Shown one piece after another: positions 51,101 through 64,000 of a stretch of 64,000 nt of DNA (positions are counted from its first letter, which is position 1; the number at the start of each line of letters is the position of its first letter). Under the pieces are notes generated by a model. It saw only the letters and a list, made by a program, of their open reading frames with translations. It was not told where the DNA came from and searched no databases. The position numbers were made by a program, and so were the translations under genes. The stretch lies in NCBI RefSeq assembly GCF_000003605.2, contig NW_003119936.1, positions 2,422 through 66,421 of the forward strand. Reading direction: 5' to 3'. This stretch comes from Saccoglossus kowalevskii. Lineage: Eukaryota > Hemichordata > Enteropneusta > Harrimaniidae.

Positions 51101-54100
51101 GAATATTACGAGTGGTGACCAAATTATATTACCATTTGAGATATTACTCGGTGAACTATCGCTTTAAGGTCAAAATAACTATAGGGGATAAACATAAACT
51201 GACGTCAGTGGCATTATATATAGAATGAGAAATTACAAAAGATAGATGGCATCCTATGAAATATTTGGTATTATTTACAGATATGCGATTGTATATAATA
51301 AATACATAGTCTGTCATAATGTAGTTATAAATCAAATATGAACATAAATATATATCATATTTGTATACTATCATGCATGTAATATTAACATGGGCTTTCC
51401 ATAGAACTCACAAATGACATGTTTTAAGTTGTACTTATGCGAAGACAAAATAGAGCTATAAAGTATGCATATATGTATTACATACAACAGTACACAAGGA
51501 AACAAAGCTCATACCACAGTGACCTATTTACATTGATGTGTATTTATGTTCTTAGATAATGACTAATCATGTTCTGTTACGAATGATTACTCTTGTAGCA
51601 ACTTTCAGAAATCACTGACTAGTATTTAGCTTATTAACATTTGATGCAATGAGAACTGATGATCCGATCAAATATCTGTACATTTAAACTCCATTTCCCA
51701 ATCAAGATAGCAGCAGGAAAGAACTAGTCAATAATTGATCTATAATTCAAACATTTACTATAAAAGTTACTAAAGTGGAAGTAACATAGCTAACCGTAGA
51801 TCGATAACAACATATACATATAGCTTGTCTAAGCGATTACCTGGCGGCCATTTTTTTTTAATATTTAGACCGTTGAAAACATCGTTTTTTAAACTTTCAG
51901 TCACGCAGTAACAGACGTTCCTAACACTGTAGGCTAATCTCGATTTTTTCTTTATCTGCCCCTTATTTCCTAGCTACGAACATTTCTTCTTGGGGTGCAC
52001 AACTATATGACTTAAATAATAGCACGAACCAGTTCAAACACACTCTTTTTGCGACTTACAACTTTCTATCACAAAATGCTTCAAATCGTTGCGACAGTTA
52101 TACAAGTTGTCCATGTTGATGTAAGTAAGGCACCTCTCCATACCGACTATACCTAATAACACGTCAACTACCACATTATTTATAGAAAAAAGCAATAATG
52201 CTGTCGAGATCATTGTGCCGAAACGCATCATCTGTCAGTGGTGTAGACCATCTGGCAGAACAAAGGCAGACATTCAATTAGAGAGACATGCCAGTAACTA
52301 TCGACCAGATCAAACATGATTACTTATTGCGCCTGACCTGAGGAATTCATTTAACTCAACCATCAATCCATAGAACATGATACAAAATTAAGTTCCAGTG
52401 AAGTTATAGTAGTATAGTAGTCCTATATTCTACATATCTATGACGTAACAGCATCGGTAATCTTTTTTCACCCAAAGTTCGTTCTATAATCAATTTATTA
52501 TATGTATTTTCTTTCTCTTAATCATTGGATGATTGATATTAATGCGGAATGAATGCCGTTTAAGCACCACATTTTACGTCAACGTCGACCAGGCGTATTA
52601 AAAATTCAAGACGCCAACTGTATCCAGGTTCTACGGTTTATGTTATAATCTAATATTTTCTCATCTCCATGTTAGAATCGTTGTTCTATATCAATATTAT
52701 ATATAATTTTCGATTCAATAATTATTAACGACGTGCTATTTAAAAAATGATTTCCGCATTAGTTTTTGATATGTTGATAATGACACCTTCACTTCAAAGA
52801 TAGTATGGATAATGTTGTTCATTCTGAATGTATGTATGGACCATTATATCTTGCTTGCAGATATTTGTAGATATTCTATTGACATTCTACTAGGGGCAAG
52901 TATTTTTTCTTTCAAAAACATCCCATGTCTTACTATGTTCAACATATGGTAGTTTTTGATACAAAATCTCCAGCTGCGTTCTCAGTAAAAGATTTCAATC
53001 AGCACTAGGATCAGCTTTCTTAATTCTAATTAACTGACTTTTAACATTTCAATCTTTTAATTGGCTTCTCCCTTCCTAACGTATCGCCTTTGTTCAATGT
53101 GTTTGTTCACTAATTTGCGTGCAGAATCACGTGAAGGAAACAGTAAGTTGATCTTGCGATTTCATTATCACTATTCTCGTTCTTAGTAACCGCGACCAAT
53201 AACAATGTTACCTCCTGCTGGTAGAAACGTGGCTATTATTACGATAGAAACTCCCTAAATGCAATTTCACCTTTGACAGCACTTTGGCTTTTTCGGGGCA
53301 TGTTACCAAGCGAGAAGTCGAGAAATATAAGGAAATAGTTTCATCATTGAAACTAATGCATAAATAAATAAAATTAAGTGATGTCAATTGTAAACCACTC
53401 CACAGGTATTCTTCATGCGCTGTAACCACATATTTGAAAGTATTCTTGCTATGATACGAGCCTGTTTAATGTAGATATATAATTGGTCTAATGTGCGTCA
53501 AAAATTATATTATATGGTCAGTATAATCTATTTGTAGCTGCAGAAATTTTATTATTACTCAGTGGGAATATCTACAATCGTGATTTCTAACGTATGCGTT
53601 GCAACGGGAAATCTAACTTTATGAAAACGATGTTGCTTTGGCAACGTATATGGAGGTTGAAAGTGGTTCTTGAAATAATTGGCCCAAATCGATGTAAATA
53701 AAAACCATGAAAATAATAATTGTCCTAGCACTCAAAAAACGAATATGTTTTTAGAAAGATGTCACAAGTGGTCTTCACATTTTAATTTAAATATCCCATG
53801 CAAAGTTATGCATATGTATTAGTATAAAATACGCTCAATTGGTTTGTCACGTATGCAAGTATTCGTCTGTGACATTAAGTGTTGTATGTTTCATTACATA
53901 CAATTGTTGGGGTAAATAGCTCCTCCATCAAAAAATTGCAGTAATAATCTTCTTTAGTGGTGTACGTACAATTGTTCTTTCCATTCTGCCGCATATAAAA
54001 GTCGGAATGAAAAATGTGTCTTGACGTGAAATTGTCGTTACAGGAGGTCATGGACAAAATTAATGGAAAATTAAGAAAAAAATTTACGTTGAATGGAAGA

Positions 54101-56800
54101 GGATAAGCTTACTCAATCAGGTCAAGTGACAAGAGCGTTATTTATCCCTGTCAATTTCATAATGATGGCTACTGTAAGTGAATATTACAATGAAATTACA
54201 ATATAATAATTAAGAGTACCATCTGTCTTGCCAATAAACCACAAAATATGTTGAATCAGGTACATATTATGGAGTACGCTAGGATACATAAGTCGCATTG
54301 CACATCTTTAAAAAAACGGTATATTGTGAATGCCACGATGATGAATAGCTTTGGGTTTCTTCTCTACTTGTAAATTGTGCCGAGGAGTATATCCGGTAAG
54401 CGCATTAACTAACCACTTAATATTCTGAGGATTTTGCTTTTATTTTTATTGCACTATATTCTTTCGTGTTTTCTTTCATTTTTGCTCTTTGGTTGGTGTT
54501 TTTTTTTCAAAAAATACATTCGATTATAGAACACGTTTGTCCAATTTCCTGTAAACAGACGCAGTAAACCGGATGAGTGACATACTGATGATCTTTTTAC
54601 GCTTCTCCGTCTACTAACACTACGTTCTCCGATACGCAATTTGAATATCCATAGACACAGCAAGACCGGAGCGTGACTAGAATTGAACTGCGTAATACAT
54701 GAATACAAGTGACAATGCCTAACTGCGTGAAACTATTTCATTATATGTCAGCTAAAGGCACGACAATAATAAGAAGAATGCAATCTATACAAAGTTAGAA
54801 ACGCAATCACAAGCATGTTATTACTAAGTTGTAGAAACGTATAATGAACACAGAATATGCTGTTTGCTGGGTTCAACTTGCTTGTACGATAACGACTACA
54901 CTCCGTCGTTGAAAGATTCCTTATATATAGATACATCCAATACCGAATTTAATACAAAATTATTATCATATTTTTACTTTACTGTGAATCACTTAAGCTA
55001 CGCGTAATTCGTCGTCAATGTGTTTGTTAATCTTTCATTTTTAATTAATAATTGTACTAATTACGCGGTGAGAATAATAAACTTAATTGCGCGATGCTGT
55101 TACCGAGCACAGTTGTTATTGATGATTCAGTTTAAAAACAAAAATAGTTAATGGTCATGGAAATGTATAAAGATGGAATGGAAATATTGGATTGTGTTGA
55201 GGTTTATGCTTTAATGTAATATAACGCTTCGTATTGTAACAAGATACAGAAGACACTGTTCCAATCAAGTCTCTTTAAAATGTCTCTTTCAAATCTATTC
55301 TTCAAAATACCAAAAGGGCTTAATATTATGATTTGCATACGAGGATGAATATTCGCGAAACGGATGGGTGCAAATGGCGGGCACAACAATGGTCAAATTG
55401 GGCAAAACCGATTTTAATCTGACAAATGATTTCTGTACATTTTTCTACATTTGTCGATATATACCTCTGTGTGTTAACGCAATGAGGGGCATTGTAAATA
55501 CATTTATATCTACGAAATAAAATGACATATCCACAGTGAGTCTATCTGGAATTTCTGTTTATCACGTTTCTCGAGTAACTTGACGCTGCACCAACACAAT
55601 TTGACGTACAAGAAACTAATATTGTTAAGGATTCTTATAGACAATCGCGTGTTGATACACTGCCCAGTATTTTATAGTAAATAAAAATAAATACGCTGTA
55701 CATGTTATTAGTAAAAATATAAATGCGCCGAATAATTGCGGCACTGTATTTTACATGTTCTGTAAAATATACACACACATAAACATACCTAACATAATTA
55801 GTCCGCACAACACGCACCAAACCAGCAAAACATTGACATGACTGATGGACTAAATCGTTAATTACTGGGAATAGTGCTTCACTGGACACTCTAGATACAT
55901 GCACCGCATAATTTCGAAAAGAGCATTGAGAAATTCTTTTATAAATATGCAATATACTTAATGATTTGAGTTGGATAAAAAAAACTTCATATTTAATTCC
56001 CCTTGCTAAAAGCCGAAAAAGACAGAATATTGCCACTATAGCGCAAGTGTTACTCAATATCACGCCGACTGTAATTGATGCTTTGGAAAAAAATCGTTAC
56101 TTAACGCATCATTTGATTTGCTCAGAGCGGTCTCTGTGGTTATATTTCCTTTTTTTATAATGAAGGTAAAGCGACAGCGCCGAAAACGATTTCAGTGTAT
56201 GACCTTATTGAAGGTATTTTGTCAATGGGGACCAAACTGCTAATCAGTATAGTTAGAAGGGGGTCTTACTCTGACAAAAATACCGCCGGCATGGTTGTCA
56301 TATGTATGATTTGAAAGGTTGTTTCAATGTACACATTCAGGTCAAAGCAGTGATCATCAAATCCATCAATCAAGTGGTGGGTAATGGGATATCTTGTTAT
56401 TTAGTGTGACCTACAAAAACTATCGGTAATATTATTTAGTATTAAGTTCAATGTGTACTATATAGGTAACAGTCATTTGATTATGTTAATTGTGATGAAT
56501 TTTACGATTCTATGTTGAATATAAACTGATGAAACGTGATCGCTCGCTACAGTAATGTATGTGGCAATGTATAAGCTATAGAATGGGGAGGTTATATTAT
56601 ACTATCAAAATATACAAATATATATTTTCGTAAATTAATATTAAATAAAATATAATTCAAAATAATTAATAAACGCAACTGTTTTATGAATGACTCACTA
56701 GCAAAAATATTCGATTGTTCACCTCCAGGGGTTCAGTCATATGAATATGTATTTACGTTTTTCTCCGCATCAAGTAGTGTGTACCAAAAATATTACTATT
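45120..56800. other. Gene desert upstream of the KCTD gene
   Basis: No exon, RNA gene or transposon was recognised with confidence. There is an (AT)n at 46158-46183. Open frames at 49293-49698, 52034-52231 and 55635-56063 have no recognisable domain and are probably chance. Long-range regulatory elements of the downstream gene could lie here, but no conserved signal can be judged from one sequence. Confidence 0.45.
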
Positions 56801-57066
56801 GTCGAAAGAAGTCGGCGTGTTTGTTCGTAATCCCCAATAAATGAGTAGCGATCACGCCGTGTTCATAGTAACGCACCTGCATGACAATTCGTTCTGCGCA
56901 GACGACGTGCTAATTGTAATATTCGATTACCCAGAACTCTTTGCGATCCGTGTGAACAACAAAGCTGTATTCTCCCGCTCACTCAGTCGAGTACTGCAGT
57001 GCGCAACCAGCAACACTCGTATTGCGTAGGTCTTCAGAGCAGATTGACGCGATATTGAGAGTCAAA

Positions 57067-57861
57067 ATGACGAGTTCATCAAACAACGACACATTTCCAT
57101 CGATTCTAGAGTTAAATGTCGGCGGACAGTTGTATACAACGGCGCTTTCGACGCTGGTTAAAGAGACCGACTCGTTATTAGGGCAGATGTTCAGCGGCAG
57201 TGCTAAGACGGGCGTTCAAAGAGACTCCCGTGGTCGTTATTTCATAGATCGTGATGGCATACTGTTCCGTTATATTCTGGACTACCTTCGCAACAGTAAA
57301 CTGGTGTTACCGGAAAATTTTACTGAGAAGGAAAGGCTGAGGCAAGAGGCTGAATTCTACAAGCTCGGCGGTTTAGTCAAGGCGATTGCGAGAGACGGAG
57401 GAGCAGTAACGCAAACTGGCCGACCGACTTTAGCGCCAATAAATAACACACCGCAAAATCATGTTAACAGCGTTAATGCAAATGCGATTGGTAAGACCCC
57501 TGCTTATATTACACTGGGGTACCGAGGAACGTTTGCATTTGGTCGCGATGGTCTAGCTGACGTCAAATTTCGTAAAGTCACACGTATTTTGGTATGCGGA
57601 AAACAGATGATCTGCAAAGAGATTTTCGGCGAAACATTGAACGACAGCCGTGATCCAGACCGCGTACACACCTCGGATCGCTACTCTTCGCGCTACTTTC
57701 TGAAGCATAACTATCTGGAACAAGCCTTTGATATGCTTGCTGAGGGTGGTTTCCGTTTTGTTAGCTGTTGTGCATCGGGGACGAGTACTATTGTCGGCTC
57801 ACCGGAAAGCGAAGAGAGCAAATGGAATCATTATAACGAATTCGTATTTCAACGATCGTAG
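57067..57861 (+). CDS. KCTD12-like: KCTD12/16-type BTB protein
   Basis: An intact single-exon gene of 264 aa. Residues ~12-105 are a T1/BTB domain (ILELNVGGQLYTT...RGRYFIDRDGILFRYILDYLRNSKLVLP). Residues ~115-143 are a Ser/Asn-rich linker. Residues ~145-262 are the H1 domain of the KCTD8/12/16 group (YITLGYRGTFAFGRDGLADV, EIFGETLNDSRDPDR, SSRYFLKHNYLEQAFDML). In vertebrates these proteins assemble as auxiliary subunits of GABA-B receptors, binding via T1 and shaping G-protein signalling via H1. The C-terminal H2 domain of KCTD8/16 is absent, as in KCTD12, which is also intronless. The ATG at 57067 (context gtcaaaATGa) puts the T1 domain at the expected distance from the N-terminus. No upstream in-frame ATG precedes it back to the stop. 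Confidence 0.93.
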   Translation: MTSSSNNDTFPSILELNVGGQLYTTALSTLVKETDSLLGQMFSGSAKTGVQRDSRGRYFIDRDGILFRYILDYLRNSKLVLPENFTEKERLRQEAEFYKLGGLVKAIARDGGAVTQTGRPTLAPINNTPQNHVNSVNANAIGKTPAYITLGYRGTFAFGRDGLADVKFRKVTRILVCGKQMICKEIFGETLNDSRDPDRVHTSDRYSSRYFLKHNYLEQAFDMLAEGGFRFVSCCASGTSTIVGSPESEESKWNHYNEFVFQRS

Positions 57862-58899
57862 TTCTGCCTCGCAGGGGTTGTATATCTAAAAGGAGCTCCG
57901 TCATTGTGCCAATGAGCGGGAATGTGGTATCGACCGTTCTATCATTTACACTGTTGGCTACTCGACCGGCGAGTCAAAACCATTTGAAACACATTCATAT
58001 ATAATACCGGAATGTTTTCGTATGTTAATGCAAATTACGCTCCTCGCATGCATTGCGAAAAATTTCAAGTTAGAACATCTTTCTTCTGTACAATTGTACT
58101 AGACTTATAAATACACTGAACTGCAGATATCTACTTCGAAACTGTGCATAATGGTGATTATACTTCTGTGCTATTTTCTTTCCTTTGGCATACACGCCTT
58201 TATTAATACCAGACCGCTTCTTTGTAAGTTGGCAGTCTGGTTGTTATATTCGTCTCGTGTGTTGTCTGCATAGTATTCGACAAGGTGTACGCGGCGTTAT
58301 CATATAACCAACGGCATGGGTTCTTGTTAATCTACTTGTATATTATTCTCTTGTAGAGTATCGAGAGCTCATCACTTTTTTTTATAGATAAGCAATTTCT
58401 TACAGTGATAATATCATAACCGCCTCTGTACCTTAATGTAAATTTAGAATTAATTTAACATTGTTTTAGAGACGATGAACAAGTGTACATTTATCATGCG
58501 GTTTATCGTGCGTTTTCTTGATTGTGAACAAATGACCAACCCTGAATATGTCCCAGTGGAACAGCGCAGATAAAAACAAGCTACAACAGTCTTTCGGTAA
58601 TATATGTAGCATGGTATACTTACTATTCGTAAATTCGTATTTAGTTTTCTATCTTTTCTCGGTGTACTGGTATTTGATATATATTTGAAAAAAATAGTAT
58701 TCATAAACATGCAATACTGTGTACGTACCCCACTCATTCCGATCGGCGTATTCTGTTGTTAGTTTATCGCCAGTTTGAAACGCAATACATCTGACAACTA
58801 TTTCAAGGGTACTTATATTTTATTTAGTTGAATTAACAATCATGTCTAGAGGATAAAATCTGTATTATTAAGGACTGTATATACATTCATGTACTCAAC
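57862..58899. other. 3' flank of the KCTD gene
   Basis: Non-coding. I see no canonical AATAAA close to the stop, so the 3' end of the transcript cannot be placed. Confidence 0.5.
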
Positions 58900-58965
58900 C
58901 TGACCATTTGCGGGTTTCAGTGTCACGTGGTCTTTTTCCTCCAATACGTAATAATTATCCGCCAT
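58900..58965 (-). CDS. Possible isolated first coding exon (22 codons)
   Basis: ATGGCGGATAATTATTACG in a good start context (acaaaATGGcg) runs 66 nt as MADNYYVLEEKDHVTLKPAN-GQ to a plausible donor CAG|GTTGAG. The amino-acid sequence looks like a real N-terminus, but no further exon was found downstream on this strand (lower coordinates) before the KCTD gene. No family is recognised. Confidence 0.22.
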
Positions 58966-61321
58966 TTTGTCATCTTTGTTCGCTGTTCCTTGTTGAAAAA
59001 AAAATGAAGTATGCATTTGATATAACACCAACTGTTTGCAGATGTACGTTCGACTTACTGTACCGATACCCCATGGAAATGTGATGTTGCTTTGTACAAA
59101 TTGAGGTCAACATGATCTGGTGACGATGCACGTCGTGCATAAACTTGAAACGAGCCTGCTGCGTCACTGGCGTATTCGAACAAAATATCACGCGCACTTG
59201 AAACCCGCAAGCCGTTTATTCGAATTCAACAAGCTCCACAGACATGGCGTGTCTGGCTTGTAGATGAAATGATGTCGTAGGTGATGTTGTTCAAAACAGA
59301 TAATAGACGAGGTAGGAGATATGCCATTTAATCACATTGTTCAATCGTGAAAGAAACGTAAGTTTTTTTAATGAAATTGCATGTATTTATTTATTCGTTG
59401 TTCAATTGTATAGCGTGGGCAATATTGGCAAACGCGCATAGAGCATATGTCACGTGTTAGAACGCGTACTGAGACATTTCGAAATGATAACACGTAGATA
59501 TGCTACAACATTCAAGCATTGTATTCAAAACGCATTTTATTAAATGAAAAACGGTTCTCGCTGAAAGCGCATGCGCCAAAATAATTCCAGTCGTCTGTCT
59601 TATAAGGTAGTACCAGACTCTTCAAATGATTTGTCATCATTACATTGGCTTCGTTTTTTTAAATCGAGAGAATAAATATGTTATTTATTCAAGAATAAAC
59701 CATTTACTGTGCAATTAAGGATCTGGTATTTTCAAGTATGTGGCGATCCCAGGCTGATTAGAAATACTATGCGTGCAGCAATTAAGATATAAACAATTAT
59801 TATTAAGTCATTTGAGAAACAATGTTATGTACATTACAGAATTTTACTACTAATATATGCATTTAATATAAACGTATGAACGGGCAGGAAAATTTACGGC
59901 ATATAATTTGGGTCAAACAGAATATTCATGTTGAATAACTAAACTATGATCCGACGCCGTTGTAACATTGCTGTATTTCCCAAAGTTGCTTGCATTAAAT
60001 AAATAAAATAAAGGTTTCCGATAGTAAATATGTAACTTCCATCTACAGTTGACCGTGTCTCTTTATTGCATGCTTATTTGGAAACCAAACCATTCATCAT
60101 TTATGTTAATTCATTATTTGACATTTTTACATTGCGGTTTTTTTTTTCAATGTCAATGATAATATAATAATAGTTCAGAGGAAACGTCTGTGAATCGACG
60201 ATGTTATAGTCACCGCATTGTGTAGGGCTTTGTCAATTCATGTTTTCTTTTCAGTCTTATATCGAGTAGCTGTATTCTACTCTCCTGGCAGTATCTCATG
60301 TTGCCATGCCAACCCCTGTATATAATAACCAGCACGATGACGCTGAGATATTGTAGAACGGTTTTAATGAGTTAAACATGGAGGGGATGTTCCGATATAT
60401 GGCTTAACATTTTAATTATCCAAGATGTCGTTTATATTTAATCTACAGTGAATGCAGCTCAGATATTTTTTAAGGTTTTGTACAAGTGGGAGTTGTAACC
60501 ATGAATACTTCCTTTGAATAAATCCCGAAAAGTTGTTGTTTTAGCGAATGAACACAAATCCTCTGGTACATTTGCAACTAATAATCATTTTTTTAATTAT
60601 TTGACTAGGTTAAAAATGAAGTAGTACCAATTTCTCGTCACCGCGACCGTCGTCTGGGTCAAGTTCAGTGATGTGCTTCCTTCGAATTATACAAAATGCG
60701 TACGTGTTTATTGTGAATTTGAATATACGTATTTCCTAGAATTTGATCTTAGCAGCTTTGCGCTCTTAGGATGATGCACACACTGTCACAGCATCAAATC
60801 CAATTTGATTTAATCACGGACGTCATAGTGATGTAATAGTTAATATGACTAACAAACTCTACCATTAATGGAGCTCGCTACGCTTTACTCAGCTTGTGGA
60901 ATTTTCTCATAAAGATGGACAAACTGACTTCAGCCACGTTAAACATTGGTATATTTATTTACCATTTGCATGCGATCATGTATGTAATGCAATAACCCCT
61001 ACGCCGATTGAATCGCCATGCATCCGTAACCACGGTTGCGTGATTTGATTTCATTTGGGAGCGGAAATGAGCCTGGAGAAGACGGAAACTCGGGAAGATG
61101 GCACAGTTACCTTTCTTCGTTCGTGACGTGAAACTTCTTTTAGTAATTATGCTTCTATATTTGCCGTTATAGAAATAACTCGAGGGGTGTATTGCCATGG
61201 TAAACGGTGATTAAGAGAATGTTATGTTCTGTTATAACAGTTATTGCAACGGATGCGATTTGTCGGGCATAGTTGAACTTTGCAATCATATATAACGATT
61301 CGAACTGCATTCAATGTCACC
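58966..61321. other. Intergenic, nothing recognised
   Basis: No gene, inverted-repeat element or RNA gene was recognised. Confidence 0.5.
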
Positions 61322-61347
61322 GTATATATATATATATATTTATATAC

Positions 61348-61422
<75 letters not shown>
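61322..61422. repeat. (AT)n microsatellite with an adjacent palindrome
   Basis: Starts with a short AT-rich palindrome bounded by ccgta/tacgg (61320-61349) and continues as an uninterrupted (TA)n run to 61422. Confidence 0.97.
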
Positions 61423-61426
<4 letters not shown>

Positions 61427-64000
61427 GATGGAATTATTTAATTCCTTCACAATATTACATCTGAGTAACTGATAATTGGTTTTGTCGCATATCAATGTGA
61501 GACTATAGTACTTACAATTACCAGTAAATGTTACGCAGTGATTCTAAGCGGAGAACACATTTTCGTTTGCGAGTGTAATGATTTTTGAGTGAACTGATTG
61601 GAGACAATATATCACAGAATACCTACGTCATACTATACACTCAGGGAGTTGTCACCGAGATGTAATTGTGCAACATTGATATGTCAGATCAAATCCTTAA
61701 CAGACACTGTGTTAAAGCTTGGGGAATATTATACACGGCGCGCGAGAGTGTCTTGAGAGATATTACATGTGCATCTAAAAAAAACGTGGCTTTTTGTCCC
61801 GTGGTTATTTGAAATGGCCACTCTATTTTAAATTAAGACATACAGGTTTACAGCTGCGTGGTGATATTAAATATATTATCTGAATGTGTGTATGTAACAG
61901 ACAGGCGTATATACACTTCAATATCGGTCGTTCTACTCACACCTGCGTGTTTCATCTGTTTCATTTTTCCTTGATGTTTTCTGTGTTGCCAACAAATCTC
62001 CCCGATCAAACGTTTGTGCAGAGCTTATTTGCTGACTCATAATATTTTTTTTAAAACTGATATTAGGTGTTAATGTATGCAGAATAAGTTGCATGTTTTG
62101 TGTGTATATATACAGGTATGTATGCGTGTTTCTACCTTTGTTAACTGTTGCAGAATCGTATGATATCGAACATTACAGACATGATACTGAATCAACCGAA
62201 TGTATAATCTTATCTATGTATAGTAAGTCTCAATTTAATTTTCGCTAGTCTATGCAATGTCTATGTAATGTCAATGGGGAGACTAACAATATAATATGAC
62301 CTGTGGTATAATTGTTATAAAGTGACAGTTGTATCTTATTGTCTGTATGCCAATCTTAACTAGCAGTCAGGGACGTGGTTTAATATGTGCTCTCGTCTAT
62401 TCCGAAATGTTTGATGTTAATCTATAATAATAATATATTGTGTTCTAGCGTGTCGACTAGTATTCTGAACATTGTTTATATAGGCATTGTGTGTTTATAA
62501 GAAGTTGTAAATATAGTCTGGCAGTGTAATGTACGTGTACATCGTGTAAACGTGTTGTGTTCCCCGATGACGTCATCAATTTGGATAAATTGGAAATGGC
62601 AATTCATATCACATATTTCGAACAAAGATTCATGCAATGCATTGTGTTATCACATGACTATCACGTTAATATACGAGTAGTGGTTGTTGTAGTCAAACCA
62701 ATTTTCTATTTTTTTTTTATGTTTCAACGTAACAGTCACAATGCCACAGGTAACGATGACGTAAATTACCATCTGAGTGGAACGATCGAGACGTGAATTG
62801 TGAGTTATTGCCACTATAAGTATTATTCTGCTGCCGAATAGCCGCTAGGTGAACATAAATATTATTGAAATGCATGCATCGTCATCATACTTTGGAATCA
62901 GCGAGTCGCCAATCTAACCAAGCGAACAGATATATGCCGATACTTAAAGGGAAGTGGTCGTCGTGCCGCGTCCTGTTCGATATGGGACTCATAACGACGT
63001 ACACAACGTGTGTAATACGCATTGTTTGTTTACATGCCACTTCCCTTTAAGTGGGTTTCAATGAATTCAATTGGAATATTTACCAGCAGTTAAAAAAGGG
63101 ATTCATTCCTTTCAAAAAAGGTTATTTGACAAAGTATTGCATCTAAAGTACATGGTCATGATAACAAACCCCGTAAAATGTTATGGTCCTACAAATGGAG
63201 GTTAAAATATTACTACAAAATTACTTTGGAATAGTTTCCCTCCAATGATAAGTATAAAAACGCGCAATTACCAGTTTCAAAAGAAGAAACCAAACAATGC
63301 AGCTTGAGATGATGTCCTCGTGTCGTTGATATATTGTCATTTGATAAAAGAGATTCAAAGTAAAACCATTCTTCGTGATTGTGGGCCTTTAAAACCGTAC
63401 GTATACATGTATAAATGGGGAAAAACGTGCGCATGTCAAATAGCTATCATAAAAATCTATCTCAAAGAAGGAGAATTTGAAGAAGGAAACGTTGTTACAA
63501 TAAAGTGATTGAATAAAAACATTCATTTTACTATTTCAAATTGACCTCCCAGGCATGGTTGGATGGGGCACACAGTAATGTATATATTTGTCTCAAGTGT
63601 ATTAAACTGAATTTCCCAAAATTAAAACTGCGCATTAAATGTGGTGCTTTATTTTTTAATTCAGTTGTTTATGTTTCAGTGTATAATGCACTTTAATTGT
63701 GGCGGTATATGACATGAACATCATGGATAGATTTACTGTAGTTGACAGTGCTAACATTTGGTCGAAGATTCGTTGAGCAAACTGGCTGCTTGTAGTTGCG
63801 TTTTTCTTGAGAAAAATATGTTTCTATCCTCATTCATTATCAGTGAAATTTAGCCGACCGACTTCAATTATCTGGAACTGAATTCCACACATCTCGAGCA
63901 AAATGAGTGACTTTGAGAATGAATCGAGTCCATTTTATTACCGGAACTATTTTTCAACTAGAAATTGATTAGCGGTCTTGTTCCGTAGTTAATGCTTTGT
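61423..64000. other. Intergenic, nothing further recognised
   Basis: Apart from the small MITE at 62948-63046 no gene or repeat was recognised up to the window edge. Confidence 0.5.
62948..63046. mobile_element. 99-bp TTAA-flanked mini-MITE
   Basis: Ends AGGGAAGTGG and CCACTTCCCT are perfect inverted copies flanked by TTAA at 62944-62947 and 63047-63050; the symmetry extends one or two bases further out (ac/gt). The same target site as family A but a different end sequence suggests a second TTAA-type family. Confidence 0.7.

Noticed and set aside
52034-52231. Small secreted cysteine-containing peptide on the minus strand
   Set aside because: The first ~25 residues are hydrophobic and four cysteines follow, but 65 codons in AT-rich DNA are easily produced by chance and nothing else supports a gene.
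61273-61464. Open frame rich in Ile-Tyr
   Set aside because: It is a direct translation of the (TA)n microsatellite.

Overview
This is a gene-poor stretch of an animal nuclear genome: AT-rich, with introns, GT-AG splice sites, AATAAA signals, LINE/SINE/MITE debris, microsatellites and two assembly gaps (10798-10917 and 38033-38082). The gene families present (a CARD plus Death-domain adaptor, a KCTD12/16-type protein, a non-LTR retrotransposon of CR1/L2 style) suggest a marine invertebrate, perhaps a non-vertebrate deuterostome such as a hemichordate, sea urchin or lancelet. A lophotrochozoan or cnidarian cannot be excluded from the sequence alone.

Layout. 1-424: a ~92-bp minisatellite running in from the left edge. 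820-1635: first copy of an ~820-bp repeat with a TTAA-flanked MITE inside it; the second copy is at 15761-16592. 4436-8887 (+): a nine-exon gene whose exons join into one 409-codon frame encoding CARD, a Pro/Ser/Lys linker made by three tandem copies of a 39-bp exon, coiled coils and a Death domain. 9590-10570 (-): a decayed copy of a multicopy, uncharacterised invertebrate gene family. 11196-13512: two tandem-repeat arrays. 17922-19460 (-): an intronless coding exon for a major-facilitator transporter closely resembling bacterial ArsJ, the organoarsenical efflux permease, with extra N- and C-terminal tails and one apparent frameshift. Upstream of it lies a CCAAT-box-rich minisatellite (19910-20558). 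21-36 kb: no convincing gene, but several terminal-inverted-repeat elements. 36330-38744 (+): a 5'-truncated, broken LINE. 39-56.8 kb: a gene desert with a SINE and a GC-rich foldback element. 57067-57861 (+): an intact single-exon KCTD12-like gene. The rest is microsatellite, one small MITE and non-coding sequence.

The three recognisable genes do not form an obvious common pathway: one is a candidate innate-immune or apoptosis scaffold, one a candidate arsenic-detoxification transporter, and one a candidate regulator of GABA-B-type receptor signalling. The most notable items are the animal ArsJ-like transporter and the CARD/coiled-coil/Death adaptor with its triplicated mini-exon.
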